A stretch of 64,000 nucleotides of DNA from Palaemon carinicauda (taxonomy: Eukaryota > Arthropoda > Malacostraca > Decapoda > Palaemonidae). The stretch is taken from NCBI RefSeq assembly GCF_036898095.1, contig NC_090745.1:87250748-87314747 (forward strand), in the 5' to 3' direction. A program made the translations under genes and the position numbers. A model generated the notes under the pieces. The model searched no databases and was not told the origin of the DNA. It worked only from the letters and a program-made list of their open reading frames with translations. This document shows, one piece after another, positions 45,499-56,309 of this stretch (positions within the stretch are counted from its first letter, which is position 1; every line of letters starts with the position of its first letter).

Positions 45499-46320
45499 CA
45501 CCCTCTTAATGGGAGAATGCCTTGATGAAGTCATTGAGGTTCAGCACGGCATTTCATTCCCGTGCTGAAACTTGGTGACGGGCAAGAGGGCTCTCAAACT
45601 TTGGGAAATTGCTCCCCCAGTTCGAATCTAAAATTCTCTCTTTCTTATCTTTTTCTTCCTCTTTATATTGCTTCAACCTTCTCCTAATATTATAAACTTT
45701 CCTTCATGTTGCTGTCCCAACCCTATGAGTAAAATTTCCCATATGTATATGTGTATATATTTACATATATATGTAATGTTTATTTTTTTTTTTTCTTTAT
45801 GGCATGGATGTTTCTACATCTGTTATTGCCACTTGGGCGGATGTTTCTACATCCGGTATTGCTGCCTGCTTTGATGAATGGGAAAGGTGTCACGGTTGGG
45901 AGGTGTTGTGCTCAATGCTATATGTGAGAGTATTGGATGATCTCAGCCATCCCGAAGATGGTTTGGACCTTTTTGGCGGCACTATTCTCAAGTGTAGGGT
46001 CTTTGGAATCCAGGGGGATCCAATGCTTGGGGTAGGACTCTCGGCTTTTGGCCGGAAGCCCGTCATTACAGATATGGGGAGGATGATTCTATAGTTTCTT
46101 GTTCTCAGTCCTAACAGGCGGGATCAGCTTACACCTGTGCCTCTATATCTGTTTTGATGCTATCCTTCGGGTAGGGTATGGAGTGGACCATCTGGGAAGT
46201 ATACTCTCACTGTGCCGGTAGTGGAGAGTCCAAATTTCCTTCCCAACATGTGATGCTTAATGTTCTCAAGCAGGTAAATCAAACTATTCAAAAAATCACT
46301 TTTCTCTTTTCTTTGTTCTG
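45499..46320 (+). mobile_element. Probable 5' UTR of the LINE at 46321
   Basis: Lies between the DIRS inverted repeat and the first ATG of LINE ORF1. It contains a T-rich run (about 45785-45795) and GC-balanced sequence with short stem-loop motifs ('ggatgtttctacatc' twice, 45807 and 45840). It has no coding frame of known type. The assignment as LINE leader is by position only. Confidence 0.4.
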
Positions 46321-48134
46321 ATGGATTCTTGTGACAATGACCCCACCTCCCCTGGATATGCTGACTCGCCCCCGGCACTGTTGACGACCTCTGGCAATTC
46401 ATTTAAAGAAAACTCCGTTGACGACGTAGGAACTAAAAAGGACTATTCTTTAAACATTCGGAAAAAGGGTAATTTGGGCAACACAGGAAAACTGAATGTC
46501 TTGCACGTTACCCAAATCCCATTTGAAGCTAATTATGATGTGCTACATAAAATATTTGAGTGTTACGGATTAATAAAAGAAATTAGAATGAAACTTCAAG
46601 ATGAAAATTGGGAATCTTGGTTATCATTTAATTGTCATGAGGAAGCATTTAAAGCAAGCCGTAATATTGTTGATATTAAAGTAGGTAATATGAGTGTTAA
46701 GGGTGCTCTGTGTGATGGGGCACCTAAAGATTTGGATGTCTACAGACCAGCAGACTGGGCTGATAAAGATATAGAGGCAGATATGCCATCCCAAAGAAAG
46801 CCAAAACCACCAATGTGGCTTCTTGCTCAATCTGTAGGAGTTACGGAAAATTATTTCAAGATCTGCAAATTTCTTCAGAGGAAGGTAGGTACGATCGCAC
46901 CTGGAGATATATCTTGATTCGGGAAGAAAAGTTACTTGATAAAGGCCAAGTCATACACACAGTCTGTTATACTATCCAATTTGAAGACGTAAATGATGAT
47001 ATAAAATTGGACATCAAACCCCATCTAAACTTTAGCTATGGAAGGGGAGTGGTTTTCAATAGGGATCTATATGAATTTACCGAAGAGGAGATATTGGCTA
47101 TGTGTCCTCTATCAGTGTGGAAAGTACATAAAGTACCTGGAACATCAATGATTGTTCTTACTTTCCAGGATGCGGATGTACCTTTCCACACAGGCATAGA
47201 AAATGAAAGGATGAGTTCAACCTTTTGAGCAGAAGCCACTGCAATGTTATAATTGCTTTAAATTTGGACATCCTTCCAAAGTTTGCAATAATGAAAAAAT
47301 TTGTAATACTTGCTCCAATATTTACCATGGGGAATGTACACTTGAGGCAAGGTGCTTAAACTGCAACTCTAATCATAAATCTAATGATAGTAGCTGCCAG
47401 TTTTATAAGTTAGAAAAGGCTGCCCTCAATAAATCAATTATTGAACATGTAAGCGTGGGGCATGCCAAGAGATTATTAGATAAATCTAATACTTATGCAA
47501 AGACATTGAAAACAGGAGGAAAAGTTCCTCGGGAATCATCTCACCCACCTACTACTGTAGGTAGTTCTCGAAAAAGGAATTCACCATCTATTGATAAAGT
47601 GCTGCATAAGACAAGAACATCTCCTCCTAAAGATTTATCATTATCAACAAAAAGACATTGCCCATCACTATCAAACCTTTGTCCCCCATTACAAAGGATA
47701 GTACTAACCTCTCCCAGGCCATATCCTTGCCTGATTTAATGGAGATTCGACCTGATATCAAGTTATCAGGTGTACCTGTAGTGGGGAAGGTACAAAAACC
47801 TGGTAACTCGCAACCTATTAATCGTAAAAGAGAGAGACCTCCATCTCTCTCACCCCCTTCCATAAGAAATACTAGAATTATGACATCAAATAAATATGAT
47901 GTTTTGTCTGTTGATGTTGGCGATCAACCAGAAGACAATTTAAATAAATCAGAAATTCAAGTTGAGGTCCACCATCCCCCTCAACAAATATATAAAAATG
48001 ATACAAAGAAAAACACCAACGTAAAACCCAACATAACAAGACCATCTCTGAAGAAACCTACAGGTAATAATGTTAGATTAAAAACTGCTAATGGGAAGAC
48101 CTCATCCAAGATGTCTTCCCGAAATAATCCATAG
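46321..48134 (+). pseudogene. LINE ORF1 (RRM plus CCHC zinc knuckles), frameshifted
   Basis: Start ATG at 46321. Residues about 55-130 read LNVLHVTQIPFEANYDVLHK, then IKEIRMKL and WESWLSFNCHEEAFKA, a beta-alpha-beta pattern like an RRM. Frame changes occur near 46888, 47215 and 47650. In the third frame three knuckles follow: CYNCFKFGHPSKVC (from 47245), CNTCSNIYHGEC and CLNCNSNHKSNDSSC. A Ser/Pro/Lys-rich tail ends at 48132-48134. ORF1 proteins bind LINE RNA. Three frameshifts make this copy non-functional unless some are sequencing errors. Confidence 0.8.
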
Positions 48135-48148
48135 TTTTCTCCTCAATT

Positions 48149-49734
48149 TTGCAATGGAACTGTCAGGGTTTAAGGGCGAAATATGAACAACTTAAGCTCC
48201 TAATTCATGAACATTCCCCAATAATTGTATGTCTACTGGAAAGTATGCTTGATGCTAACACTCCTAGTCCTCGAGAGTATGTTAGCTATAGAACACCATA
48301 TAATCATCAAGCAGGGAGCCATGGTGGAAGTCTCATGTACGTTCGTCGAGATGTTCCCCAAATACCTATGTCTATATGTACAACACTGCAGGCAGTGGTT
48401 GTACAAATTGATATAGGGAGAGAATATCCAATATGCTCTCTCTACTCAAATGATAATATTTTATATGATGATTTAGCAGAAGTCATTCATCAGCTCCCTC
48501 AACCATTTCTCTTACTGGGAGATATGAATGGTAGACATCCTTTATGGGGTGATATTTTAGCAAACACAAGGGGCAATATTATCTCATCAATTGTGGAGAA
48601 TGAGGATGTGGGACTCCTTAATACAGGAGAGCCCACACACTTCCATGTTCAGACAGGTACTTTGTCATGCATTGACCTTTCAATTGCAAGCTCTAACTGC
48701 CTTCTTGATTTTGATTGGAGGACATTAGATGATTGGCATGCTAGTGATCATTCACCAATCATTATAAACACCAACAAGGGTCCGCCTTTACAAAGATCGC
48801 CACGATGGAATCTTGACAAGGCAGACTGGGTTAAATTTTGGGACCTAAGTGAAATCGAAGGGAGTGCAGATCAGTTTGAAAGTATTGATGAGGCCATAGA
48901 CCTACTGAATGGAACTCTCCATACAGCAGGAATTAATTCAAATCCCAAAACCACAGGAATATTCAAAAGACGACCAGTCCCGTGGTGGTCTTCAGAATTA
49001 ACAGCCTTGCACAGAGCCACCAGGAAATCTCTGACTATATTGCGTAAACGCCGTACAGAGGAAAATTTGATAACGTACAAAAAGTGTAGAGCACAGTTCC
49101 GTCGTGCCATGAAAGAAGCTAGACGCCAAACTTGGGTGGCTTTTGTTTCCTCCATTAATAGTAGGACACCACCATCTTCTGTATGGAGGAAAGTAAAAAA
49201 GATTGCAGGCAAATTCACCCCAAACCCACCACCAGTGTTGAAATTGAATGGTCAGTATGTGACTGAAGGAATTGAAGTTAGCAATGCCCTGGCTGACCAT
49301 TTTTCAAATGTATCGTGCAAAAGTGTAGCAGCTCCTGGTCAACAGTACAGGAGCATTGAAGAAAAGAAAATTTTAAATTTTGCAACAGGAAGGGAAGAGT
49401 CATATAATTCTCCTTTCACTGAAAGAGAATATGATTCGGCACTTTCCACTTGCAACGATACAGCCCCTGGACCCGATGGAATTCCATACGCAATGATTAA
49501 ACATGTAAATTTTAATACAAAGTTGTTTATTTTAAGCATTATTAATGGAATATGGCATGATCATAGTTATCCAAGGGTTTGGGAACTAGCCATTATTTTA
49601 GCCCTTTTAAAACCCGGTAAGGACAAGTTTTTAGCAGCAAACTACCGACCTATTGCATTGACATCTTGTTTATGTAAAATTATGGAGAAGATGGTCAATG
49701 CAAGACTGATGTGGTACCTTGAAAAGAAGGGTTT
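48149..49734 (+). pseudogene. LINE ORF2: endonuclease intact, RT truncated by DIRS insertion
   Basis: Open for about 528 codons. Endonuclease motifs: QWNCQG at the start, CLLESML (catalytic Glu), LLGDMNGRHPLWGD, TGTLSCIDLSIASSN and the terminal SDHSPIII. A linker rich in Arg and Trp follows (RRPVPWWSSEL, then RRQTWVAFVSSIN), then the RT entry: APGPDGIPYAMIK, LLKPGKDKFLAANYRPIALT and MEKMVNARLMWYLE. Translation then enters the DIRS terminal repeat and stops at 49795. The open frame starts at a TTG in this annotation; the true start is not defined, as ORF2 often follows ORF1 closely (15-bp gap here). Confidence 0.85.
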
Positions 49735-49910
49735 GTTCCGTAACCGAAGTACAAACCACGCTATTTACATAGGGTATTACTTTCGGCGTAGCTGAAATGA
49801 CGAGCCATTAGATTTTTAACGAGGGTTAACTACCCCCCGCTAGTTAGCAGTGGGTAGGGAAGGGGTAGCTTGCTACCCCTCCCCCCCCACACACCGGTGA
49901 GTTGTCTCAC
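49735..49910 (+). repeat. Left terminal repeat of DIRS family A copy 3
   Basis: GTTCCGTAACCGAAGTACAA, then 'acgctatttacatagg', 'gacgagccattag' and a C-rich block up to 'cccacacaccgg'. Clearly the same family as 19343-19518 but with many substitutions. Confidence 0.9.
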
Positions 49911-50082
49911 TTCACTTTTGGCTCGGACGAAGTACAGACGTTTCTGTTTTTGTCCTCGTTTAGGACAGCCTTAATTTGTTTTTTTGCTTTTTCTAGTTCT
50001 GTGTGTTTGGAAGTTGGCCTCGACCGTTATCATCGCTTTGCGCAAGTGCCCTGGACTCGCTGGCCGCCCTTGTGGGACCTTC

Positions 50083-50817
50083 ATGTCAGCGGAGGACACC
50101 GATCCTCACACCCTTTGCCTGCAGTGCCGAGGCCGACGGTGTGATAGGGAGAATACTTGCAGTGAGTGTAGGGAGTGGTCTGCCTCCCAGTGGGAGAAGT
50201 TTGGCCGTCGGCGTAAGAAAAAGTCCAAGAGAGACCGTTCTCCTTCAGGGGCAACCTTGAAGAAGGAAGGCTCTAAGGACTCCTCTTCCGCTGCCCGAAC
50301 CTCCTCCGAAGCTCCCACTCGATCGGTCTCTCGTGAGAGACTGCCGAGTGGTAGCGCAGGCCCTAGTGGTGTTTCCCGACCTCGGGGTGCAGGAGAGGGC
50401 GTTGCCTCCCTTAGCGTGGCAGCTCCCTCTTCTCCTCCGGGGGAGGATAATTTGGATTTTAATGAATATGACCAAACTGTGTCTAATAATGATTTGTTCC
50501 AGCTTTGGGCTTCCTTGGAGCTTAAGGGCTCGCCCTCCAAGGAAGCCCTGTTTGACCTGATCCAGTTGGGGGCTGCGGTCAAACAGTCGCCGGTAATACC
50601 GGAGGTATTCCCTTCGGATTTTGTCGACACTGTCTTGGCCGAGCTTTCCGACGGGTCTGGTCAAACCCTTGATGGTGCGCCTGTTGCGGACGTTGCTGAA
50701 GGCTCTCCTCCCCCCTCCGAAGATCCTCCGAGGGGAGAGGGGAGTCCCACGGTCTCTCCTGCGGGCGGGTCTCCCCCTCGGGGGAGCGCGCTGACAGACT
50801 CCTCTTCGGAGGACTGA
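50083..50817 (+). pseudogene. DIRS Gag N-terminal half (copy 3)
   Basis: A true ATG at 50083 gives MSAEDTDPHTLCLQC. The cysteine module CLQCRGRRC, DRENTCSECREWSASQWEK follows at once (about 50113-50193). Then come a basic KKKSKRDRSPSG stretch, a Ser/Pro-rich linker, and an acidic helical part (NDLFQLWASLELKGSPSKEA, FPSDFVDTVLAELSDGSG). The frame stops at 50815-50817 right after SSSED. Sequence one base out of frame continues with DDPDTLPRGRIRRKARRPLR, so a single frameshift near 50810 splits Gag. It is one of the least damaged DIRS genes here. Confidence 0.75.
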
Positions 50818-52440
50818 TGACCCGGACACCCTTCCTCGTGGTCGTATTCGACGTAAGGCCCGTCGGCCTCTCCGCAGCAGAGGACTTCCTTCTCCCTATA
50901 AGGGAGTTAGGAGGCGCCTCTTTGGGTCGTCCTCTCCTGATCCTCCCCCTAAGGAGGAGCCCCCCCGTCAGGAGCAGACCGTCGCAGTAGCGCCCCTTGA
51001 CCTCTCCGCAGATCGTTCGCGATCTCCTACGCCTGCCAGATCTTCTGACCTGCCTTCTCCGTTCCTGGCTGCAGATGCGCTTTGGGCGCCTTCTCACCCT
51101 GTTATCCAACAGGCACTGATCCCTTCGGGGAAAAGGGACTCTACTCACTGTGTGGGTAAGTCCCTTGCGCGTCAGGGTTCCCCTGCGCGCCCACCTGCGC
51201 GTTCACGTGCAGTAGCGCACAAGTGCTCCCAAGAGTTACAGTCTTCGGACTTAACTCGCCAGCGCTCTCCTGCTCGGCAGCGATCACCTGCTCGCCAGCG
51301 CTCTCCTTCTCGCAGGTCTCCTGTGAAACAGTGCCCTCATGTTCCTGTTGTGCGCAAGGCACACCTACGTTCTCCTGAGCGCCCTCGTTCTCCTGTGCGC
51401 AGCCGCGCTACTACTCAGCCTGTTCTTGATGTGCGCCCAGCGCGCCAACGATCACCACCGCATCCACGATCGCCAGATCTGGACTTAGGCAAGGGTTCCA
51501 TCCCGTCGCCTCGCCCGCCCGCCCCTGCGCGCCCTTCTGCTCCGGCGCAACACCGAGCTAAAGCTCCTGTTCGCGAGCGTTCGCCTGCGCTTTCATCTCC
51601 ATCCATCTCTTCAGATGTGCTTAGTAATATTACTACGCGCCAACGATCTCCTGCACGGCCACGCGATCACTCGCCTGTGCGCAAACGCTCTCCTGAGCGC
51701 CATCGCCCTCTTAAGTCTGATCCCCCCAGGTCTCCGACTCGCCCGCGCGATAAATCGCCTGTGCGCAGTCGTTCGCCCGTCCGTGGTACGCGCCGTCGTT
51801 CTCCGGAGTACACGCGACATCGCTCGCCAACGCGCCAGCGCTCTCCGCCTGACAAACGCTCGCCAAGTCGCTCGCGACTTTTTTCGCCCGAACATCGGTC
51901 GCCTAGTGCTCAGCACACACTTTCACCTACGCGACCACGCGCTCCTTCACGTGCGTGCCAACGCGTTCCCTCGCCAACGCGTCAACGCGACCGCTCGCCA
52001 ACGCGCCATCGCATTCCTTCGCCTGCGCGCCCACTCACCAGCGCGCCCACGTGCCATCTCGCCCCCTCGCCCGCGAGCGAACGCGGCAATGCGCCCGCGC
52101 GCGATTCCTCGAATGCCTTTTCGCGTGAGAATCGCCGCGATCCCCATTCTCGCAGGGATCATCAACGAGGCCAACTGATAGGGACGCGGACTTCCAGATT
52201 GGCTTCTGGATTGCCACCGCGCAAGCGTAGGTTTACCTACCAGGATCAGGACCAGGAAGGATCTACGGAGAGGTCCATGCAACATTCTTTTTCTTCTTTT
52301 CAGGCAGGCCCCATGGCGTCCACTCCGAAGGGTCAGGAGGTCCCCTTCCCTCCAGCAGGGATAACTGACAGCGTCAGTTACCTGTCAGCCTTGGTTCCGT
52401 TACATAATGAGCGCAGTGGTTCAGGCTGTGAAGCCTGCCC
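50818..52440 (+). pseudogene. DIRS Gag middle part with RSP-repeat domain (copy 3)
   Basis: One frame runs from about 50816 to 52447. It has basic blocks (RIRRKARRPLRSRGLPSPYK), then FLAADALWAPSHPVI, then about 300 residues of imperfect RQRSPARP / RSRSPVR / TRQRSPP repeats, and ends with GTRTSRLASGLPPRKRRFTY. The repeats are irregular, unlike the perfect arrays in copy 1, so this may be closer to the ancestral form. SR-type arrays suggest RNA binding. Confidence 0.75.
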
Positions 52441-53850
52441 TCGTTGATTTGGGACTTAAACCAACGGCAGACTCATCCCCGCGGAAGAGAAGGAGAGGAG
52501 TGGACTTCGTGGTGACTTCTCCTCGGGAGAAGTTGGCTCCCAAGAGGTCGGTCAGGAAGACTCCTTCTCCTTCGCGTGCTGTTTCTCCTTCTCCCGTGGA
52601 CGAGGTTTTTCCGTCCTCAAGAGAGTCTAGCGAGGCAGGGTTGTCCCCTCGGCACCAATGGGAGGAACCCCTCCTCTTAGGAGAGAAACTTTGCGCGAGG
52701 AAGCTCCCTTCCGGACCTCTTTGCTGGAGTCCTGTATTCCTCCTAGGAGGGAGCCCAAGGACTCCAAGATGATTCCTAAATCGTCATCCAGGATCCGTCC
52801 AGAGCCAACTAGACCTCGGGAGGACGTGTCTCCCCAAGATGAGCCTTTGGGGACCGGAGACTTAGCCGCCAGTCCGCAAGGAGGAGACCAGTTCGAGTCA
52901 GAACACGCTTTCTGGTAGGTCCTAGGCTTGATGAGGCAACTCAACAAGTTTAAGGACCCGGAGACTGCCCCTCGTCAGGGCAAGGACACGGTGCTAGACC
53001 AAGTCTACGGCACCCAGAAACCCCCTAAGTCCAGTGCAGCTTAACCTTGGTCCAAAGGGGTGAAAGGGGCCAGGGACAGGGTCGAAGCCCAGCTCTTCGA
53101 GCTCGCCTCCTCCGGTCGTTCTTCTGCCGGGTTCAAACTCCTCCCGCCTCCTCGAGTACATTAGAGGAGGTACTTTGAGATCATGGGGGAGTCCAGTATG
53201 GCCCTTCCGTTCCACCATTCTGTGGAAGAGCTGACCAGGGGAACTCCTCTCGAAAAGCTCTCCGCCCGGCAGGTGACGTTCTCGGCGTCGGAGATCCTGA
53301 ACCTTGAGAAGGTCGTGAAGAGTGCCATGTAGGCAACTTCGTGGCTGGACGTTTGGCTGGGATCTCTGGGCATCCTATTGCGCTCTGAGAATCTGTCCAA
53401 GGAGAGCAATAGGAAGGCTTTGGAGACCTTCCTCCTCTCGGGCACGCATTCGATTGAGTTCCTCGCTCACCAGGTTGCTAACCTGTGGGCTAACTCGATC
53501 CTCAAGCGTCGCGACGCAGTGACCGAGAGGTTCCATCCGAAGGTCCCTGCTGTGGACGTCTGCAGGCTCAGGCACTCCTCCATCACTGGGAGGGATCTGC
53601 TTGAGCCCAAGGAGATAGAACGAACAGCTGAGAGGTGGAGGAGATCGAATCAAGATTCTCTCCTCCAGAGGGCCCTGACATCTCGGCCCTACAAGCCTCC
53701 AGCCTCACAAGACACCGAAGCAGGCTTCGGCAGCTAAGACAGGGGTGTCTAAGCCGCAGCCCTTTCAAACCAAGGACAGAAGGCGCGGCAAGTCCTCTAG
53801 GGGATTAAAGAATCCTAGGGGCAGCGGCCGAGGCCGCAAGCGCTAGGATC
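52407..53850 (+). pseudogene. DIRS Gag C-terminal part (copy 3)
   Basis: VVQAVKPALVDLGLKPTADS then KRRRGVDFVVTSPREK, a frame change, and QFESEHAFW ending near 52918. From 52919 the text reads MRQLNKFKDPETAP with stops near 53040, 53160 and 53328. The conserved helical block then follows: SWLDVWLGSLGILLRSENLS, IEFLAHQVANLWANSILKRR and DAVTERFHPKVPAVDV. The end is basic, RGSGRGRKR, stopping near 53846. This layout matches the Gag C-terminus of family B at 39863. Four or more lesions are present. Confidence 0.7.
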
Positions 53851-54024
53851 GGCAATCCCCCCGCATGTCCACCTGTGGGGGGATGCCTGAAAAGTTGCGT
53901 GCACAGGTGGCAGTAACTTGGGGCTGATTTTTGGACGGTCTCTGTGATCGGCCGAGGTTATCGCGTCCTATTCACGACATCACCTCCCCTGACAGCGAAT
54001 CCAGTGTAGCTGAACTCCTATGCC

Positions 54025-54830
54025 ATGGGATCGGCAAAGGGGTTAGCCCTTCGGGCAGAAGTCGAGACCATGCTTAAGAAGGATGCTCTCCAGGAGGTCG
54101 ACGACGGCTCCCCAGGCTTCTTCAGTCGACTCTTTCTTGTAAAGAAGGCGTCTGGAGGCTGGAGACCGGTCATCGATCTCTCAGCCCTGAGCAAGTTTGT
54201 CAAACAAACTTCGTTCAACATGGAGACAGCGGACACGGTCAGACTTGCAGTGAGACCGCAAGACTTCATGTGCACACTGGATCTGAAAGACGCGTACTTC
54301 CAGATCCCAATCCATCCGTCTTCCAGGAAGTACTTGAGATTCAGCCTAGACAGCAAGATCTACCAGTTCAAGGTGCTGTGTTTCGATCTCTCCACAGCAC
54401 CTCAGGTGTTCACCAGAGTGTTCACACTGATTTCGTCTTGGGCGCACAGGAACGACATACGTCTCCTCCGTTATCTGGACGACTGGCTGATCCTGGCAGA
54501 CTCGAAGTCGACCCTTCTTCAACACCGGGACAGGCTTCTGGAGGTTTGCCGAGATCTGGGGATCATGGTAAATCTCGAGAATCCTCTCTGCTTCCGACGA
54601 AACGACTGGTATATCTAGGCATGATATTAGACACCGATCTCCACAAAGCCTTTCCATCAGACGACAGGATAGCAAGGCTGAGGAGGGTCGCAGAACCTTT
54701 CCTCAGGCGGGAAGAGCTTCCGGCCCAATCGTGGTTACGTCTTCTAGGTCACCTTTCCTCCTTGGCACGTCTAGTTCCAAACGGTCGCCTCAGGATAAGA
54801 TCCCTGCAATGGCGGCAAAAGTCCCGGTGG
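54025..54830 (+). pseudogene. DIRS reverse transcriptase (copy 3), one frameshift
   Basis: The best RT in the window. Frame 1 (54025-54585): FLVKKASGGWRPVIDLSALS, motif A CTLDLKDAYFQIPIHPSSRK, YLRFSLDSKIYQFKVLCF, motif B FDLSTAPQVFTRVFT, motif C LLRYLDDWLIL with intact YLDD, and GIMVNLENP. A one-base loss near 54583 shifts to the frame continuing SSLLPTKRLVYLGMIL and IARLRRVAEPFLRREELPAQ to about 54830. D-A-Y-F-Q and YLDD are typical of DIRS and Gypsy-like RTs; the LKDAYFQIPIHPSS wording is DIRS. The RNase H that should follow is deleted. Confidence 0.9.
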
Positions 54831-54929
54831 AATCAAGGCTCCGATTCTCTGGACTTTCTGGTTCCTATAGGATCCACGGCAGCCCTTTTTGGCAGCATGG
54901 GTAGAATTAAGAGGAGTATCACTAAAAAC

Positions 54930-55180
54930 ACCATCCCATCCTGGATTCGTATAGTCATAAAACCAGCACTGAATGACCCTCCTCCAGCTCGACAATCTAG
55001 AGCTCATGATGTCAGGGGCATTAGTATGTCCCTGGCTTTCAAAAACAACTTTTCTGTGTTACAAGGGGCCATGTGGAAGCATCAGACGACCTTTACCGCC
55101 CACTACCTACAAGTCGTGACCCTCAGGAACCTCGATATGTTTTCTATCAGTCCTGTGGTAGTTGCACAAGTGGTTTAAAA
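54930..55180 (+). pseudogene. Tyrosine recombinase C-terminus (copy 3)
   Basis: In the same frame as the second RT part: SITKNTIPSWIRIVIKPALN, then SRAHDVRGISMSLAFKNNFS and WKHQTTFTAHYLQVVTLR. AHDVR is the H-x-x-R catalytic motif and the Tyr in TAHYL is the likely nucleophile, both intact. The N-terminal two thirds, with the first catalytic arginine, are missing, so it cannot act alone. Confidence 0.8.
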
Positions 55181-55652
55181 ATACCTCGGGCTCCTTGTTG
55201 GACAAGTAGCAGATGTTTGAGGGCATTGGGGGATGAATACGAATGACTGGCTCTTTTCTTTTCCTCATCTTCCCCTCTCTTTGGGAACAGTGCCAAAGAT
55301 TCCTCTGCAAGCTGGCCTCATCCTCTGCAGGTAAGAACCATTTCTTTTGTGTAACCTAGTATGATTTTTCATACTTTCACACATCTCCAATGCTTCCCGC
55401 GAGATAAGCATTGGGAAACGTCTATATACGTAATTAGTTTTCCAATTTTAAACTAAGAATATGCTTATCTAGACGTTCAAATGCTATCTCTCACAACCAC
55501 AAAAGTTGCGCAGGCCTCTATCATACTACCTTTATGTATTAATTCAGTGATTTGTCAAGATTTTTCTCTAGATACCGTGTAATACTGTACAGAGAAAACC
55601 AGGGTCTATGGCCAAGGCAGTGTTTGGACTTACCACCCTTCTAAGGGTGAGT
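55181..55652 (+). other. 3' untranslated region of DIRS copy 3
   Basis: It resembles the stretch after the recombinase in copies 1 and 2 ('gcagatgtttgagggcattg' near 55208 versus 'gcagaaggttgagggcattg' near 26598 and 39070). No coding sequence. Confidence 0.6.
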
Positions 55653-55968
55653 CATCCCTATAAATAACGTAAGGTTTGCTAGTGAAGGAACAAATGACAA
55701 ATTTAAGGGTAATTTATATTTATCCTAATACAAACCTTTAGTTATTTATACAAATTGTCCCGCCAACACTTGTCCCCCGATCAGTCCATTAGTTGAAATA
55801 GGTGGCTGAGTAACCCCAGCCACCCCATACCCTGGGTAGGTTTGCCAGCTCGCATTAAAAGTTTAATGTCTAATCTTCCAGCTTCGCCGAAGATAATCCC
55901 TATAAATAACTACAGAATTGTATTTGATAGGAAAAATACAAATTATTTCCTAATTTGTCATTTTTGTT
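55653..55968 (-). repeat. ICR and right terminal repeat of DIRS copy 3
   Basis: ICR at 55653-55750 (AAC at 55689-55691) followed by the terminal region to GTT at 55966. The right tip 'ggaaaaatacaaattatttc...aatttgtcattttt' pairs with 55689-55750. The middle (about 55780-55860) lacks the C-rich block found in the left end of this copy. Confidence 0.75.
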
Positions 55969-56309
55969 CTTTTAGAATTTATCAATTTACTAAATAAATT
56001 TTCCTATACATGTTTGTTTCCTTTTATGCAATATTAAAACAAAGGCTACACATTTTTGGGAGTAGTACCCCAACTAATTTTAGCCACAAGCTGCCACTGC
56101 TGCAGATCGAAGAACTAGTCAGTCCAAGTTCAAGAAGACATATCAGCGAAAGTTTTGACTGACCAATCTCTCTGCTTACAAGTGGGAGAGTTGGTGTGTA
56201 CCAAGAACTTAATCACTCAGTGAAGCGATCCTATCCCTAGTACGTTTTCATCTCATTCATTAGACAAAAGTTTACATATCTGGAATGTTTACATCCCTGA
56301 GAATATGTT
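55969..56309. other. Spacer right of DIRS copy 3
   Basis: AT-rich sequence. It does not continue the LINE reverse transcriptase that was interrupted at 49734. Nothing else recognised. Confidence 0.4.

Larger units (their letters stand above)
46321..49734 (+). mobile_element. LINE (I/Nimb-like group), 5' half, cut by a DIRS element
   Basis: ORF1 (46321-48134) has an RNA-recognition-motif-like fold and three zinc knuckles. ORF2 (48149 onward) has an apurinic-type endonuclease and the start of a reverse transcriptase. The copy stops inside RT at 49734, where DIRS family A copy 3 begins. The rest of RT and the 3' end are not found after that DIRS copy. Most truncated LINEs lack the 5' part; this one is the reverse. 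The clade guess rests on the WNCQG and GDMNGRHPLWG style of its endonuclease. Confidence 0.85.
49735..55968 (+). mobile_element. DIRS element, family A, copy 3 (internally deleted)
   Basis: Begins with GTT at 49735-49737 inside LINE RT and ends with GTT at 55966-55968. It contains the best preserved Gag and RT in the window. RNase H and most of the recombinase are missing between about 54840 and 54930, where RT text passes straight into the recombinase C-terminus. The left tip and the complement stored in the ICR (55653-55691) differ at roughly a third of positions, whereas in copy 1 they agree. The left and right parts therefore probably come from different subfamily copies. Confidence 0.85.
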
